Shown here in pieces: positions 42,695 through 51,432 of a DNA stretch of 64,000 bases. Positions within the stretch are counted from its first letter, which is position 1. The number at the start of each line of letters is the position of its first letter. The position numbers were made by a program, and so were the translations under genes. Below the pieces are notes generated by a model. That model was given only the letters and a program-made list of their open reading frames with translations, searched no databases and was not told where the DNA came from. The stretch lies in contig JBHIYN010000003.1 of assembly GCA_041984235.1 (NCBI GenBank), positions 186,001 to 250,000 on the forward strand, in the 5' to 3' direction. Origin of the DNA: JBHIYN01 sp041984235 (GTDB lineage Bacteria; Pseudomonadota; Gammaproteobacteria; Ga0077536).

Positions 42695-44797
42695 ATGGGA
42701 GACGTCGTCAGCTACAGCCGCGAGGGTGACATTGCCTGGATCACGGTCAACAATCCGCCGGTCAATGCCCTGTCATTGCCGGTGCGCCAGGGCCTGCAGA
42801 GCGCCGTGCGCGAATTCGCCGCGGACGCTGCGGCCAAAGCTGCGGTGTTGATCTGCGACGGCCGCACCTTTATCGCGGGCGCCGACATCACCGAGTTCGG
42901 CAAGCCGCCGGAAGACCCCTGGCTGCCCAAGGTCATCGCCGAGATGGAGGCCTGCGAGAAGATCATCATTGCCGCCATCCACGGCACGGCGCTCGGTGGC
43001 GGCCTGGAGACGGCAATGGGCTGCCACTATCGCTGCGCGGTGCCCTCGGCCAAGGTCGGCCTGCCCGAGGTCTCGCTCGGTCTCCTGCCCGGGGCCACCG
43101 GCACCCAGCGCCTGCCTCGCCTGATCGGGCCGAAGGCGGCGCTGGACGTCATGATCAGCGGTCGCCCGATGGACGCCGCCAGGGCCCACAAGGCCGGCGC
43201 CATCGACGAAATCGTCGACGGCGACCTCAGGGCCGGCGCCGAGGCCTACGCCAGGCGACTCGTCGCCGAGGGCGCCAAGCCGCGGCGGATCAGCGAGATG
43301 GCCGTGGACACCAGCGAGATCGACGAGCACTTCTTCGCCGAGTACCGCAACAACATGGCGCGCGCCACGCGCGGATTCTTCGCCCCGGAGAAGATCGTGC
43401 AGTGCGTGGAGGCCGCGGTCTCCATGCCGTACGCCGATGCCGTCAAGCGTGAGAACGAGCTGTTCATGGAGTGCATGATGTCGCCGCACTCGGCGGCACA
43501 GCGCCACCTGTTCTTCGCCGAACGGGCCTGCTCCAAGGTGCCCGACGTGCCCGGCGACACCCCGCTGCGTGAAGTCCGGCAGGTCGCCGTGCTCGGCGGC
43601 GGCACCATGGGCGGCGGTATCGCGATGAACTTCGCCAACGTCGGCATCCCGGTGGTGCTGAAAGAGATCAACGACGAAGCGCTGGAGCGCGGCCTCGGCA
43701 TCATCCGCAAGAACTACGAGAACAGCGTCGCCAAGGGCCGCATGACCCCGGAACAGCTCGAACAGTGCATGGGACTGATTTCGGGCACCACCGACTACGC
43801 CGGGATCGGCGACGCCGACCTCATCGTCGAGGCGGTCTTCGAGAACATGGCGCTGAAAAAGGAAATTTTCGGCGAGCTGGACAAGGTCGCCAAGAAGGGC
43901 GCCATTCTGGCCAGCAACACCTCGACCCTGGACATCGACGAGATCGCGGCCAGCACCTCGCGGCCGCAGGACGTCATCGGCTGGCACTTCTTTGCGCCGG
44001 CCAACGTCATGACCCTGCTCGAGCTGGTCCGTGGCGCCAAGACCGCCAAGGACGTCATCGCGACCTCGCTGGCCATGGCCAAGAAGATCCGCAAGACCGC
44101 GGTGCTGGTCGGCGTGTGCTTCGGCTTCGTCGGCAACCGCATGTTCTTCCCTTACGTGCGCGAGGCGCAGCAGATGATCCTCGAGGGCGTGCCGCCGGAG
44201 CGCATCGACCAGGTCGCGTTCGACTGGGGCATGGCGATGGGTCCGAACGGGGTCTCCGACCTGTCCGGGCTGGACGTGCTGGACAAGGTCAAGAGCGAGT
44301 GGACCGAGCGCCCCGACGACCCGGCGCTGTGGGCACTGGTCAGCAAGCTGGTCGAAGCAGGGCGCCTTGGCCAGAAGACCGGCAAGGGCATCTACAACTA
44401 CGCCGGTCGCAGCCCGGTGCCGGACCCGGAGGTCACGGCGATGGCGAAGGCCGAGGCCGAACGGCTCGGCGTCGAGCAGCGCAGCGACGTCAGCGACGAG
44501 GAAATCATCGAGCGCCTGATGTACTCGATGATCAACGAGGGCGCGCTGATCCTGGAGGAGGGCATTGCCATGCGCCCGGGCGACATCGACGTCGTCTTCG
44601 TTCACGGCTACGGCATGCCGCGCTACCGCGGCGGCCCGATGCACTACGGCGACGCGGTCGGCCTCGATAACGTCGTCGCGGCGATGGAGAAGTACCGCAA
44701 ACGCTACGGTGACCTGTACTGGAAGCCGGCACCGCTGCTCGCCCAGCTTGCCGCTGACGGCAAGACCTTCGAGCAGTGGGCGGCAGCGCGCGCCTGA
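42695..44797 (+). CDS. bifunctional enoyl-CoA hydratase/3-hydroxyacyl-CoA dehydrogenase
   Basis: A 700-residue fusion of a crotonase domain (about 1-190) and a 3-hydroxyacyl-CoA dehydrogenase (about 295-690). The hydratase keeps both glutamates, in GGGLETAMGC and LPEVSLGLLPG. The dehydrogenase has the NAD loop VLGGGTMGGGIAMNFA, catalytic His in IGWHFFAPANVM, and the C-terminal MYSMINEGALILEEG dimer helix repeat. It performs two consecutive beta-oxidation steps. It resembles FadJ/peroxisomal-type enzymes more than FadB of the FadBA complex, and no thiolase gene follows. AAGGAAAG precedes the ATG. Confidence 0.92.
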   Translation: MGDVVSYSREGDIAWITVNNPPVNALSLPVRQGLQSAVREFAADAAAKAAVLICDGRTFIAGADITEFGKPPEDPWLPKVIAEMEACEKIIIAAIHGTALGGGLETAMGCHYRCAVPSAKVGLPEVSLGLLPGATGTQRLPRLIGPKAALDVMISGRPMDAARAHKAGAIDEIVDGDLRAGAEAYARRLVAEGAKPRRISEMAVDTSEIDEHFFAEYRNNMARATRGFFAPEKIVQCVEAAVSMPYADAVKRENELFMECMMSPHSAAQRHLFFAERACSKVPDVPGDTPLREVRQVAVLGGGTMGGGIAMNFANVGIPVVLKEINDEALERGLGIIRKNYENSVAKGRMTPEQLEQCMGLISGTTDYAGIGDADLIVEAVFENMALKKEIFGELDKVAKKGAILASNTSTLDIDEIAASTSRPQDVIGWHFFAPANVMTLLELVRGAKTAKDVIATSLAMAKKIRKTAVLVGVCFGFVGNRMFFPYVREAQQMILEGVPPERIDQVAFDWGMAMGPNGVSDLSGLDVLDKVKSEWTERPDDPALWALVSKLVEAGRLGQKTGKGIYNYAGRSPVPDPEVTAMAKAEAERLGVEQRSDVSDEEIIERLMYSMINEGALILEEGIAMRPGDIDVVFVHGYGMPRYRGGPMHYGDAVGLDNVVAAMEKYRKRYGDLYWKPAPLLAQLAADGKTFEQWAAARA

Positions 44798-44817
44798 TCC
44801 GCTACCTCTGAGTGCAT

Positions 44818-44852
44818 CCCCGCGGCGGCCGGCAGGGCCGGCCGCCGCGGGG
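44818..44852. terminator. strong hairpin between convergent genes
   Basis: A perfect 16-base inverted repeat starting CCCCGCGGCGGCC with a 3-base loop (AGG), between the converging bifunctional dehydrogenase and MscS-like genes. The T-run (TTTTT) lies about 18 bases after the stem rather than directly behind it, so it is not a textbook intrinsic terminator, but it is the only structure available to end both transcripts. Confidence 0.6.
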
Positions 44853-44860
44853 CGCAAGCC

Positions 44861-45913
44861 TCATTTTTCCTCTTCGGCGAGCAATTCGTCGATTTCCGCC
44901 AGGCGCGAGCGCGCCCGTTCGATGTCGCGGCTGGTCGCCGCCGTATCGGCGTCGTCGCCCTCGCCAGCTTCGCGTTCCAGCTCGCGGACCTGCTTCGCCA
45001 ACTCCTCCCGCTCGTGGCGCAGCGCCCCGATGCGCTCCGCTTCCTCCGCCTTGTCGAACACGATCTCCTCGGGCGCGGCTTCGTCCCGGCTGCGCGGCGC
45101 GCGCCGATCGGGCTGCGGGATCAGGCGCTCGTCCGCCGCCAGGCGGCGTTGTGCCATGATTTGTGGCGAGGCGATCTCGACGCCCGCATGGTGCAGGGTG
45201 TCGAGCACCGCGCGGCGCAACTGGGTGCTGGCCGAAACCAGCTTGCGCGTCTCCTCCAGGAATCCGGCGACCCGGTAGGTAATCGCGTGGTCGCCGAGCG
45301 CGAGGATCTGAACGAAGGCCTCGTCCAGTCCGGCGGCTTCGGCGGCGCGCACCAGCAGCTCCTCGGCCCGCGTGTGGGCCACGTCGTAACCGAGTGACAG
45401 CGTGGTCTCGATGATGGTGCCCGAATGCCGCACGACGGTGACCGGGTGGGTGACCAGAAAGGCATTCGGAATCGCCGTCAGGTCGCGGTTGCCGGTCTGG
45501 ATCTCGGTATGGAACAGCCCCTGTTCGGTGACCCGCCCGAAATGCTCGCCGGCACGGATGAAATCGCCGGCGTGGAAGTTGCGCATCGCGCGCAGCATCA
45601 GGCCGGCCATGGCGTTGGTCACCAGCGTGGTCGAGGAAAACGCGATGATGGCCGTCAGCAGCAGGCCGAACAGGCTGAGCAGCTGCGTCTTGGTCTGCTC
45701 GGTGATGGGCAGGACCAGGATACCCACCACCACGCCGATGGCGACGAGGACCACGACGCTGAGCTGTTGTGGCAGGGTATTCTCGTGCCGTGCCGCGAAC
45801 TTCAGCACCATCAGCCGGTGCACCGCCCACGCCGTCACCGCGGTGACGGCGGCGACGGTGAGCACCGGGATCAGGGTCGCGAGCCCGGCCAGCCATTCGA
45901 GCAGCCATTCCAT
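44861..45913 (-). CDS. MscS-family mechanosensitive channel
   Basis: A 350-residue protein with three predicted TM segments in the first 115 residues and an MscS core including IIAFSSTTLVTNAMAGLMLRA, followed by the beta domain (GDFIRAGEHFGRVTEQGLFHTEI, then PNAFLVTHPV). The last 80 residues form a charged coiled coil (ERIGALRHEREELAKQ onward), longer than in E. coli MscS. It should open under membrane tension to release solutes. The ATG at 45913 starts the first TM; the open frame upstream is rejected as its composition is unlike the family. Confidence 0.9.
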   Translation of the reverse strand: MEWLLEWLAGLATLIPVLTVAAVTAVTAWAVHRLMVLKFAARHENTLPQQLSVVVLVAIGVVVGILVLPITEQTKTQLLSLFGLLLTAIIAFSSTTLVTNAMAGLMLRAMRNFHAGDFIRAGEHFGRVTEQGLFHTEIQTGNRDLTAIPNAFLVTHPVTVVRHSGTIIETTLSLGYDVAHTRAEELLVRAAEAAGLDEAFVQILALGDHAITYRVAGFLEETRKLVSASTQLRRAVLDTLHHAGVEIASPQIMAQRRLAADERLIPQPDRRAPRSRDEAAPEEIVFDKAEEAERIGALRHEREELAKQVRELEREAGEGDDADTAATSRDIERARSRLAEIDELLAEEEK

Positions 45914-46070
45914 CGGGCGATGATAGCGGCCGTGGACCGCGCTACACCGATCCGCGTCAGGCGCGGGGCGGATCAGGCGAAATCCGCGGGCGCCCGCTGC
46001 GCGCGCAGCGGCGCTGCGAGCCCGTCCCGTCACGCCGCGGCACCTCCCGCCCCGCGGAGAATGGCCTAAC

Positions 46071-47411
46071 ATGCCGCTCATGAACGGACGCCTCGCCTAC
46101 CTGCGCGAACGCCTGGAAACCAGCGTCTGGGTGCTGCCGCTGGGCTTGTGCCTGCTCAGCGCCGCGCTCGCCGTGGCCATGTTGTGGCTCGATCGGCACA
46201 CCGCGGCGAGCGGCCGCGAGCTGCTCGGAACCGCCATGCCGGTGGCCGCGGCACGCCAGGTGCTGGGCGTCATCGCGGCCTCGATCATCGGCGTCGGCGG
46301 GGTCGCCTTCTCGCTCACCATGGTCGCGCTGACCCTGACCTCGGGCCAGTACGGCCCGCGCATCATCCGCCATTTCCTCGAGGACACCGGCAGCAAGCTG
46401 AGCCTGGGACTGTTCCTCGGTGTCTACGTCTATGCACTGGTCGTCACCACCGGCTATACCAGCAGCGACGTGGCGCGCTACAGCGTGCTTGGCGCGGTGG
46501 TGCTGGCCTTCCTCGCCCTGGTCGGCTTCGTCGGCTTCATCCACCGTACCGCGACCGATTTGCAGGCCGATCGCATCATCGAACGCATCGGCACCCAGCT
46601 CAGTACGGCGCTCGGTCGGATGGCCGATCCGCAGGCATTTGACGGGCGCGAGCACGACACGCTGGCGTGGCGCCGTGCGGCGCGCGGCCAGCCGGCGACC
46701 GCACTGCGTTCGCGCCATCACGGCTACGTGCAGGTCATCGACCATGCCGCGCTCGCGGCCTGGTGTGACAGCCATGACTGCCGCATTGCGGTACGCGTGC
46801 GCGCCGGCGATTTCGTCGTCGAAGGCAGCGACGTGATGAAGGTCTACGGCACGCCCGGCAGCGACGTCGAAGCGCTGGAAGCGGCGCTGGTGCCATTCAT
46901 CGTGACCGGCCCCATGCGCACCCCGGTGCAGGACCCCGAGTACGCCATCACCCAGCTCGTGCAGCTCGCTGCGCGCGCCCTGTCGCCCGGCATCAACGAC
47001 CCCGGCACGGCGATCACCTGCGTCGACTGGTTCAGCCTGGCCCTGTCGCACATCGTCGACCGCGAGCTGCCGGGCAGCGTCCACCCGGACAGCACCGGCA
47101 CCCCCCGACTGCTCGCACGCAGCAGCGATTTCCCCGGCATCATGAAAGCCGGCTACGCGCAGATGCGACAGTTCGCCTGCGGCGACGTCTCGGTTTCGGT
47201 CAGCCTGCTCGAGTCGCTCGCCCGCCTGGCACGGCTCACCCGCCGCCCGCGGCGCCTGCGCGTGTTGCGCGAGCACGCCGAGCTGCTGTGGCAGGACGTC
47301 CATCGCTGCGCGTTGCCCGCTTACGACGAACAGGACGTGCGCAGGCGCTACCGCCGGGTGCTCGCGCTGACTGCAGCCCTTAACGACGACAACGCGGCGC
47401 TGCGCGATTGA
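46071..47411 (+). CDS. DUF2254 membrane protein
   Basis: A 446-residue protein with four TM segments in the first 165 residues (about 20-42, 60-90, 105-128, 135-160) and a soluble C-terminal part, the layout of DUF2254. Family hallmarks include SLTMVALTLTSGQYGPRI and RALSPGINDPGTAI. Function is unknown. A second Met at 46080 is an alternative start. It is divergent from the MscS-like gene; the 157 bases between hold several GC-rich repeats but no clear promoter. Confidence 0.85.
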   Translation: MPLMNGRLAYLRERLETSVWVLPLGLCLLSAALAVAMLWLDRHTAASGRELLGTAMPVAAARQVLGVIAASIIGVGGVAFSLTMVALTLTSGQYGPRIIRHFLEDTGSKLSLGLFLGVYVYALVVTTGYTSSDVARYSVLGAVVLAFLALVGFVGFIHRTATDLQADRIIERIGTQLSTALGRMADPQAFDGREHDTLAWRRAARGQPATALRSRHHGYVQVIDHAALAAWCDSHDCRIAVRVRAGDFVVEGSDVMKVYGTPGSDVEALEAALVPFIVTGPMRTPVQDPEYAITQLVQLAARALSPGINDPGTAITCVDWFSLALSHIVDRELPGSVHPDSTGTPRLLARSSDFPGIMKAGYAQMRQFACGDVSVSVSLLESLARLARLTRRPRRLRVLREHAELLWQDVHRCALPAYDEQDVRRRYRRVLALTAALNDDNAALRD

Positions 47412-47481
47412 CGGCACTGCCCGGGCTGTCTAACTTGCGCGCTCGACAGCGCGTCGCGGGCGCAGATACGGGGAGGGGCGC

Positions 47482-48246
47482 ATGAACTACATCGACATCG
47501 ACCAGGCGATAGCGGCCGACGGGCTGCGCATCGTGCTCGTGCGCGGTTTTCCAAGCCCCTGGGGCCAGGCCGCCAAGGCCATGATCGAGTACAAGGGCCT
47601 GGACTACCAGGCCGCGCCCCAGGTGGCCGGCGGCGACAATCCCGAGCTCGTGGCGTGGGCCGGTACCAACAGCGGCCCGGTGGTAGCGTGGAACGACGAG
47701 CCGCCACTGAATCGCTGGGACGACATTCTCATGCTGCTCGAGCGGCTCGCACCGGGGCACCCGCTGCTGCCGTCCGCGGCCGGGCCGCGCGCCCAGGTGC
47801 TGGGCCTTTCGCACCTGATCTGCGGCGAAGGCGGGCTCGGCTGGAACTGCCGCCTGAACATGTTCCGCCCGGTCATGGAATCCGCGGAGCCGCCGCAGGG
47901 CTTCGCCGCCATGGCGCGCAAGTGGCGCTACAGCAGCAGCGAAGCGCAGGCCGCCAGCAGCCGCTGCGTCGCGATCCTGGAACACCTGGCGCAGGTGCTG
48001 GCCGCACAGCAGGCGGCCGGTCGCGACTGCTTCGTCGGCGACGGACCGACGGCGGTCGATTTCTACTGGACCGCCTTCAGCAACCTGGTCGACCTGATGT
48101 CGCCCGACCTCGTGCCGCTGGACGATGCGGTGCGCCCGATGTTCGAGCAGGTGCCGGAGGCGGTTGCCGCGGCGGTCGCCTCCGTCCTCGTCGAGCATCG
48201 CGAACGGTTCATGCGCGCGCACTTCAGGGTGCCGATGGAGCTGTGA
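47482..48246 (+). CDS. glutathione S-transferase-like protein
   Basis: A 254-residue protein with a thioredoxin-like N-terminal part (LRIVLVRGFPSPWGQAAKAMIEYKGLDY) and a helical C-terminal domain with FVGDGPTAVDFYWTAF, where the family's N-capping (D-F-Y-W) motif is visible. It would conjugate or bind glutathione; the catalytic residue is uncertain (Ser or Pro in FPSPWGQ region). It begins the plus-strand group GST-like, MaoC, acyl-CoA dehydrogenase, with GGGGAGGGG before the ATG. Confidence 0.8.
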   Translation: MNYIDIDQAIAADGLRIVLVRGFPSPWGQAAKAMIEYKGLDYQAAPQVAGGDNPELVAWAGTNSGPVVAWNDEPPLNRWDDILMLLERLAPGHPLLPSAAGPRAQVLGLSHLICGEGGLGWNCRLNMFRPVMESAEPPQGFAAMARKWRYSSSEAQAASSRCVAILEHLAQVLAAQQAAGRDCFVGDGPTAVDFYWTAFSNLVDLMSPDLVPLDDAVRPMFEQVPEAVAAAVASVLVEHRERFMRAHFRVPMEL

Positions 48247-48284
48247 CCCGCCGCTACCCGCGGCGAAACCGAAGGACCCGGCAC

Positions 48285-48806
48285 ATGGTGCAGAACGTCA
48301 AGCAAACCGGCCCGAATCGCTACCGCGAGACTTTCGGCCGCTATTTCGAGGATTTCCGCGAAGGCGACGTCTACGAGCACCGCCCCGGCAAGACCGTCAC
48401 CGAGTACGACAACCACCTGTTCACCCTGCTCACGCTGAACACCCACCCGGTGCACTTCGACCGCGAGTACGGCAAGGCGTCGGAGTTCGGCCAGAACCTG
48501 GTCAACAGCACCTACACCCTCGCGCTCGTCATCGGCATGAGTGTCAGCGATACCAGCCACAAGGCCATCGCCAACCTCGGCATGGAGGAGGTGAAGTTCA
48601 CCGCACCGGTCTTCGCCGGCGACACGCTCTACGCCGAGAGCGAAGTGCTGGCCCGGCGCGAGAGCCGCTCGCGGCCGACCCAGGGCATCGTCACCATCGT
48701 CACCCGGGGCTACAAGCAGGGCGGCGAGCAGGTCACGAGCTTCCGGCGCAACATGCTCATTCCCAAGCGCGGTCACGCCGTCGAGGACCGCATCGACAAC
48801 TACTGA
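48285..48806 (+). CDS. MaoC-family hydratase, mesaconyl-CoA hydratase-like
   Basis: A 173-residue single-hotdog protein, longer at the N-terminus than its paralogue at 18486. The catalytic region reads LNTHPVHFDREYG, with N52 at the position of the classical Asp and H57 as the His. This form occurs in mesaconyl-CoA/itaconyl-CoA hydratase-type proteins. It precedes an acyl-CoA dehydrogenase by 9 bases, so the pair may desaturate and hydrate a branched acyl-CoA. No CitE lyase is adjacent here. Confidence 0.85.
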   Translation: MVQNVKQTGPNRYRETFGRYFEDFREGDVYEHRPGKTVTEYDNHLFTLLTLNTHPVHFDREYGKASEFGQNLVNSTYTLALVIGMSVSDTSHKAIANLGMEEVKFTAPVFAGDTLYAESEVLARRESRSRPTQGIVTIVTRGYKQGGEQVTSFRRNMLIPKRGHAVEDRIDNY

Positions 48807-48815
48807 GAGATCCGT

Positions 48816-50009
48816 ATGGCCACACCCGCCACCCACGTCGACGAGAGCGACGAACGCATCATCCTGGAGGCCATCGAGAAATGGCTGGCGCAGAAGGTCC
48901 GGCCCGTGGCCATGGACCTGGAGCACGACGACGTCTATCCCGCCGAGCTCGTCGAGGACATGAAGGAGCTTGGCCTGTTCGGCGCGCTGATCGACCCGCG
49001 CTGGGGCGGGCTCGGCCTGTCCGCGAGTACCTATGCCCGCATCGTCTCGCTGATCTCCGAAGAGTGGATGAGCCTGACCGGGATCTTCAACTCCCATCTC
49101 ATGATGGCGCGCATCGTCGAGCGCTACGGCACCGAGGTACAAAAGGACTACTGGCTGCCGCGCTTCGCGAGCGGTGAGCTGCGCGGGGGGCTGGGCCTGA
49201 CCGAGCCCGACGCCGGCACCGACCTGCAGGGTATCCGCACGCTGGCACGGCGTGACGGTGACGACTACGTGGTCAACGGCAGCAAGACCTGGATCTCGAA
49301 TGCCATCGAAGGCCACTGCGTGGCGCTGCTGGTCAAGACCGATCCGGACGCGGAGCCGCGGCACAAGGGCATGACCATGCTGATCGCGCCGAAGATCGAC
49401 CCTGAAACGCGCGCCCCGCTGCCCGGCGTGCGCAACGGGCGCAAGCTGGAGAAGCTCGGCTACAAGGGCATCGACAGCGGCGAGTTCGTGTTCGACGACT
49501 ACCGCTGCAGCGCCGAGCTGTCGCTGGTCGGCGGGGCCGAGGGGCAGGGCTTCTACATGGCGACCGGCGGGCTCGAGATCGGGCGCATCAACATTGCCGC
49601 GCGCGGCGTCGGCATCGCGCGGCGCGCGCTGCGCGAGTCGGTCGCCTACGCCCAGGTGCGGCGCACCATGGGCAAGCCCATCTGCGAGCACCAGGCGATT
49701 CAGCTCAAGCTCGGCGAGATGGCGACCAAGGCACGCGCGGCCGAGCTGCTGGTCGCCGACGCCGCCGCGGCTTACGACCGCGGCGAGCGCGTCGACCTCG
49801 AGGCCGGCATGGCCAAGTACTTCGCGTCCGAGACCGCGGCCGAGCTCGCCCTGGAGGCGATGCGCATCCACGGCGCCTACGGCTACTCCAAGGAGTATCC
49901 GATCGAGCGCCTTTATCGTGACGCCCCGCTGCTGTGCATCGGCGAAGGCACCAACGAGATGCAGCGCATCATCATCGCCAGGCAGCTGGTGAAGCGGAAT
50001 CCCGTCTGA
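48816..50009 (+). CDS. acyl-CoA dehydrogenase with standard catalytic Glu
   Basis: A 397-residue FAD enzyme with GLTEPDAGTDLQ, NGSKTWISNAIEGH, and the C-terminal IHGAYGYSKEYPIERLYRDA. The base is Glu377 in GEGTNEMQR, the usual place, unlike the enzyme at 15726. It lies next to a MaoC hydratase and a GST-like gene. A substituted short-chain acyl-CoA is a likely substrate; it cannot be specified. It ends 13 bases before the convergent glycosyltransferase gene. Confidence 0.92.
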   Translation: MATPATHVDESDERIILEAIEKWLAQKVRPVAMDLEHDDVYPAELVEDMKELGLFGALIDPRWGGLGLSASTYARIVSLISEEWMSLTGIFNSHLMMARIVERYGTEVQKDYWLPRFASGELRGGLGLTEPDAGTDLQGIRTLARRDGDDYVVNGSKTWISNAIEGHCVALLVKTDPDAEPRHKGMTMLIAPKIDPETRAPLPGVRNGRKLEKLGYKGIDSGEFVFDDYRCSAELSLVGGAEGQGFYMATGGLEIGRINIAARGVGIARRALRESVAYAQVRRTMGKPICEHQAIQLKLGEMATKARAAELLVADAAAAYDRGERVDLEAGMAKYFASETAAELALEAMRIHGAYGYSKEYPIERLYRDAPLLCIGEGTNEMQRIIIARQLVKRNPV

Positions 50010-50022
50010 TCCGTCCGCACGC

Positions 50023-51432
50023 TCAGCTCGCACGCACGCCTGCGAGCCGGCTGGTCAGCCAGCACAGGACTTTCCACGATGCGTACATGGCCAGGATGTA
50101 ACACACCGGCCGCATCGGGATCGCGTAGCGGGGGAAAGGCGCCACGACGAGGTGCACGGCGATGAAGTAGAGAAACAGCAGCGACAGCAGGCGCGCGGGT
50201 GTCGCGCCCGCAGGCAGGCGCCGCAGTGGTACCCACGCCAGCAGCGCGCCGGCAGCGGCCAGCAGCATGAGCGGCGCATGCAGCGCGCGCATAGCCGCGT
50301 AGATCCAGTAGTAAGCCGGCGAGGTCAGCCACGGGCTGGCCAGCGGTGGGTAGACGAACATCTCGCCGGCACCCTGGATCGTGGACCACGACATGAGCGT
50401 CAGCGGCTTGCCGAGGAAGAACCACTCCAGGTGCGCCAGCGGCTGCTCCTGGAAACGGCGGGCGATCTCGGCGAGCACCGCGCCCAGCGAGGCGCCGATC
50501 TCGGCCGCACGCGGATCGAAGCGGTACGGGTAGCCGAACGTCGCGGCGTCACCGGCGAAGACCAGGCCGGGATACATGCCGTGGTGAAGGCCGTTGATCA
50601 TCAGCGTACTGTCTCCGGTGACGCCGAGCGTAACGACATTGCGCACCACCCAGGCGCCGAACACCAGTGCGAAGACCAGCAGCGCGCCCCCGGCCGAGCG
50701 CAGTCGCTGCTTCACGCCATGCTCGAACAGAATCCACGCGCAGCACGGCACGACGAAATACTGCAGCCACGGCCGGGTCAGGGCGGCGGCCGCGAGCAGC
50801 GCACCGAGCGCGAGCGCCCAGGCCGCGCCGCCACCACGCACCAGGCGGACCGCCGCCGCCAGGCCGCACAGCAGCAGGCCACAGAACAGGGTTTCGGTCA
50901 GAACGTAGGAGTTGGCGAGGATCAGGTGCGGGCTGAGCGCGCTCAGCAGGGTCGCCAGCAAGGCGCAACCGGTGCCGGCGACGGCCGCGGCGACGTAGTA
51001 CACGGCGAGCAGCGTGAGCACGCTCAGCCCCGCCTGGGCGAGGTAGACCGGCAGCAGGTCGGCCTCGGAGACGACGCGCGCCGGCAGTGTCAGGCGCAGG
51101 AACAGCGGGTAACCCGGCGGCCGGGTCGCGTCGGCCTGCGGCTCGCCCGCGGTCACCAGGCGCCGCCCGTAGATGCCGTGCGTGCGCAGGTTGAGTGCAT
51201 AGCTGAAGTAATCACCGGCGTCGGCGCGGAGCGGCTTGTCGATGGTCGTGTGCAACGCCGACTGCAGCCGCAGGTGGGCGCCGAGTGCGACGATCAGCAG
51301 CAGCAGCGCCAGGCCGGCGCGGCCGACGGGCTTGCCGCCCAGGCCAGGGATCAGGTCCCGCGACCGGACGGCGGCAGCCTGTGGGTCAGGCGGTACGTGC
51401 CTGCTCCAGGCCGAGATCCCCGGCCATCGCAT
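50023..51432 (-). CDS. GT-C membrane glycosyltransferase (PMT/ArnT-like)
   Basis: A 469-residue protein with about ten or more hydrophobic segments and a first periplasmic loop carrying DAGDYFSYALNLRTHG and ADATRPPGYPLFLR, the acidic and RPPGYP signatures of PMT_2/ArnT-like GT-C enzymes. These transfer sugars from polyprenyl-phosphate donors in the periplasm. The chosen ATG overlaps the upstream acyl-CoA synthetase gene by 47 bases; a later start is possible, because the first 30 residues are polar and unlike the family. Acceptor unknown. Confidence 0.82.
   Translation of the reverse strand: MRWPGISAWSRHVPPDPQAAAVRSRDLIPGLGGKPVGRAGLALLLLIVALGAHLRLQSALHTTIDKPLRADAGDYFSYALNLRTHGIYGRRLVTAGEPQADATRPPGYPLFLRLTLPARVVSEADLLPVYLAQAGLSVLTLLAVYYVAAAVAGTGCALLATLLSALSPHLILANSYVLTETLFCGLLLCGLAAAVRLVRGGGAAWALALGALLAAAALTRPWLQYFVVPCCAWILFEHGVKQRLRSAGGALLVFALVFGAWVVRNVVTLGVTGDSTLMINGLHHGMYPGLVFAGDAATFGYPYRFDPRAAEIGASLGAVLAEIARRFQEQPLAHLEWFFLGKPLTLMSWSTIQGAGEMFVYPPLASPWLTSPAYYWIYAAMRALHAPLMLLAAAGALLAWVPLRRLPAGATPARLLSLLFLYFIAVHLVVAPFPRYAIPMRPVCYILAMYASWKVLCWLTSRLAGVRAS

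Noticed and set aside
45914..46081. Upstream extension of the MscS-like gene to 46081
   Set aside because: The extra 56 residues are Arg/Ala-rich, have no membrane character and overlap the divergent DUF2254 start.
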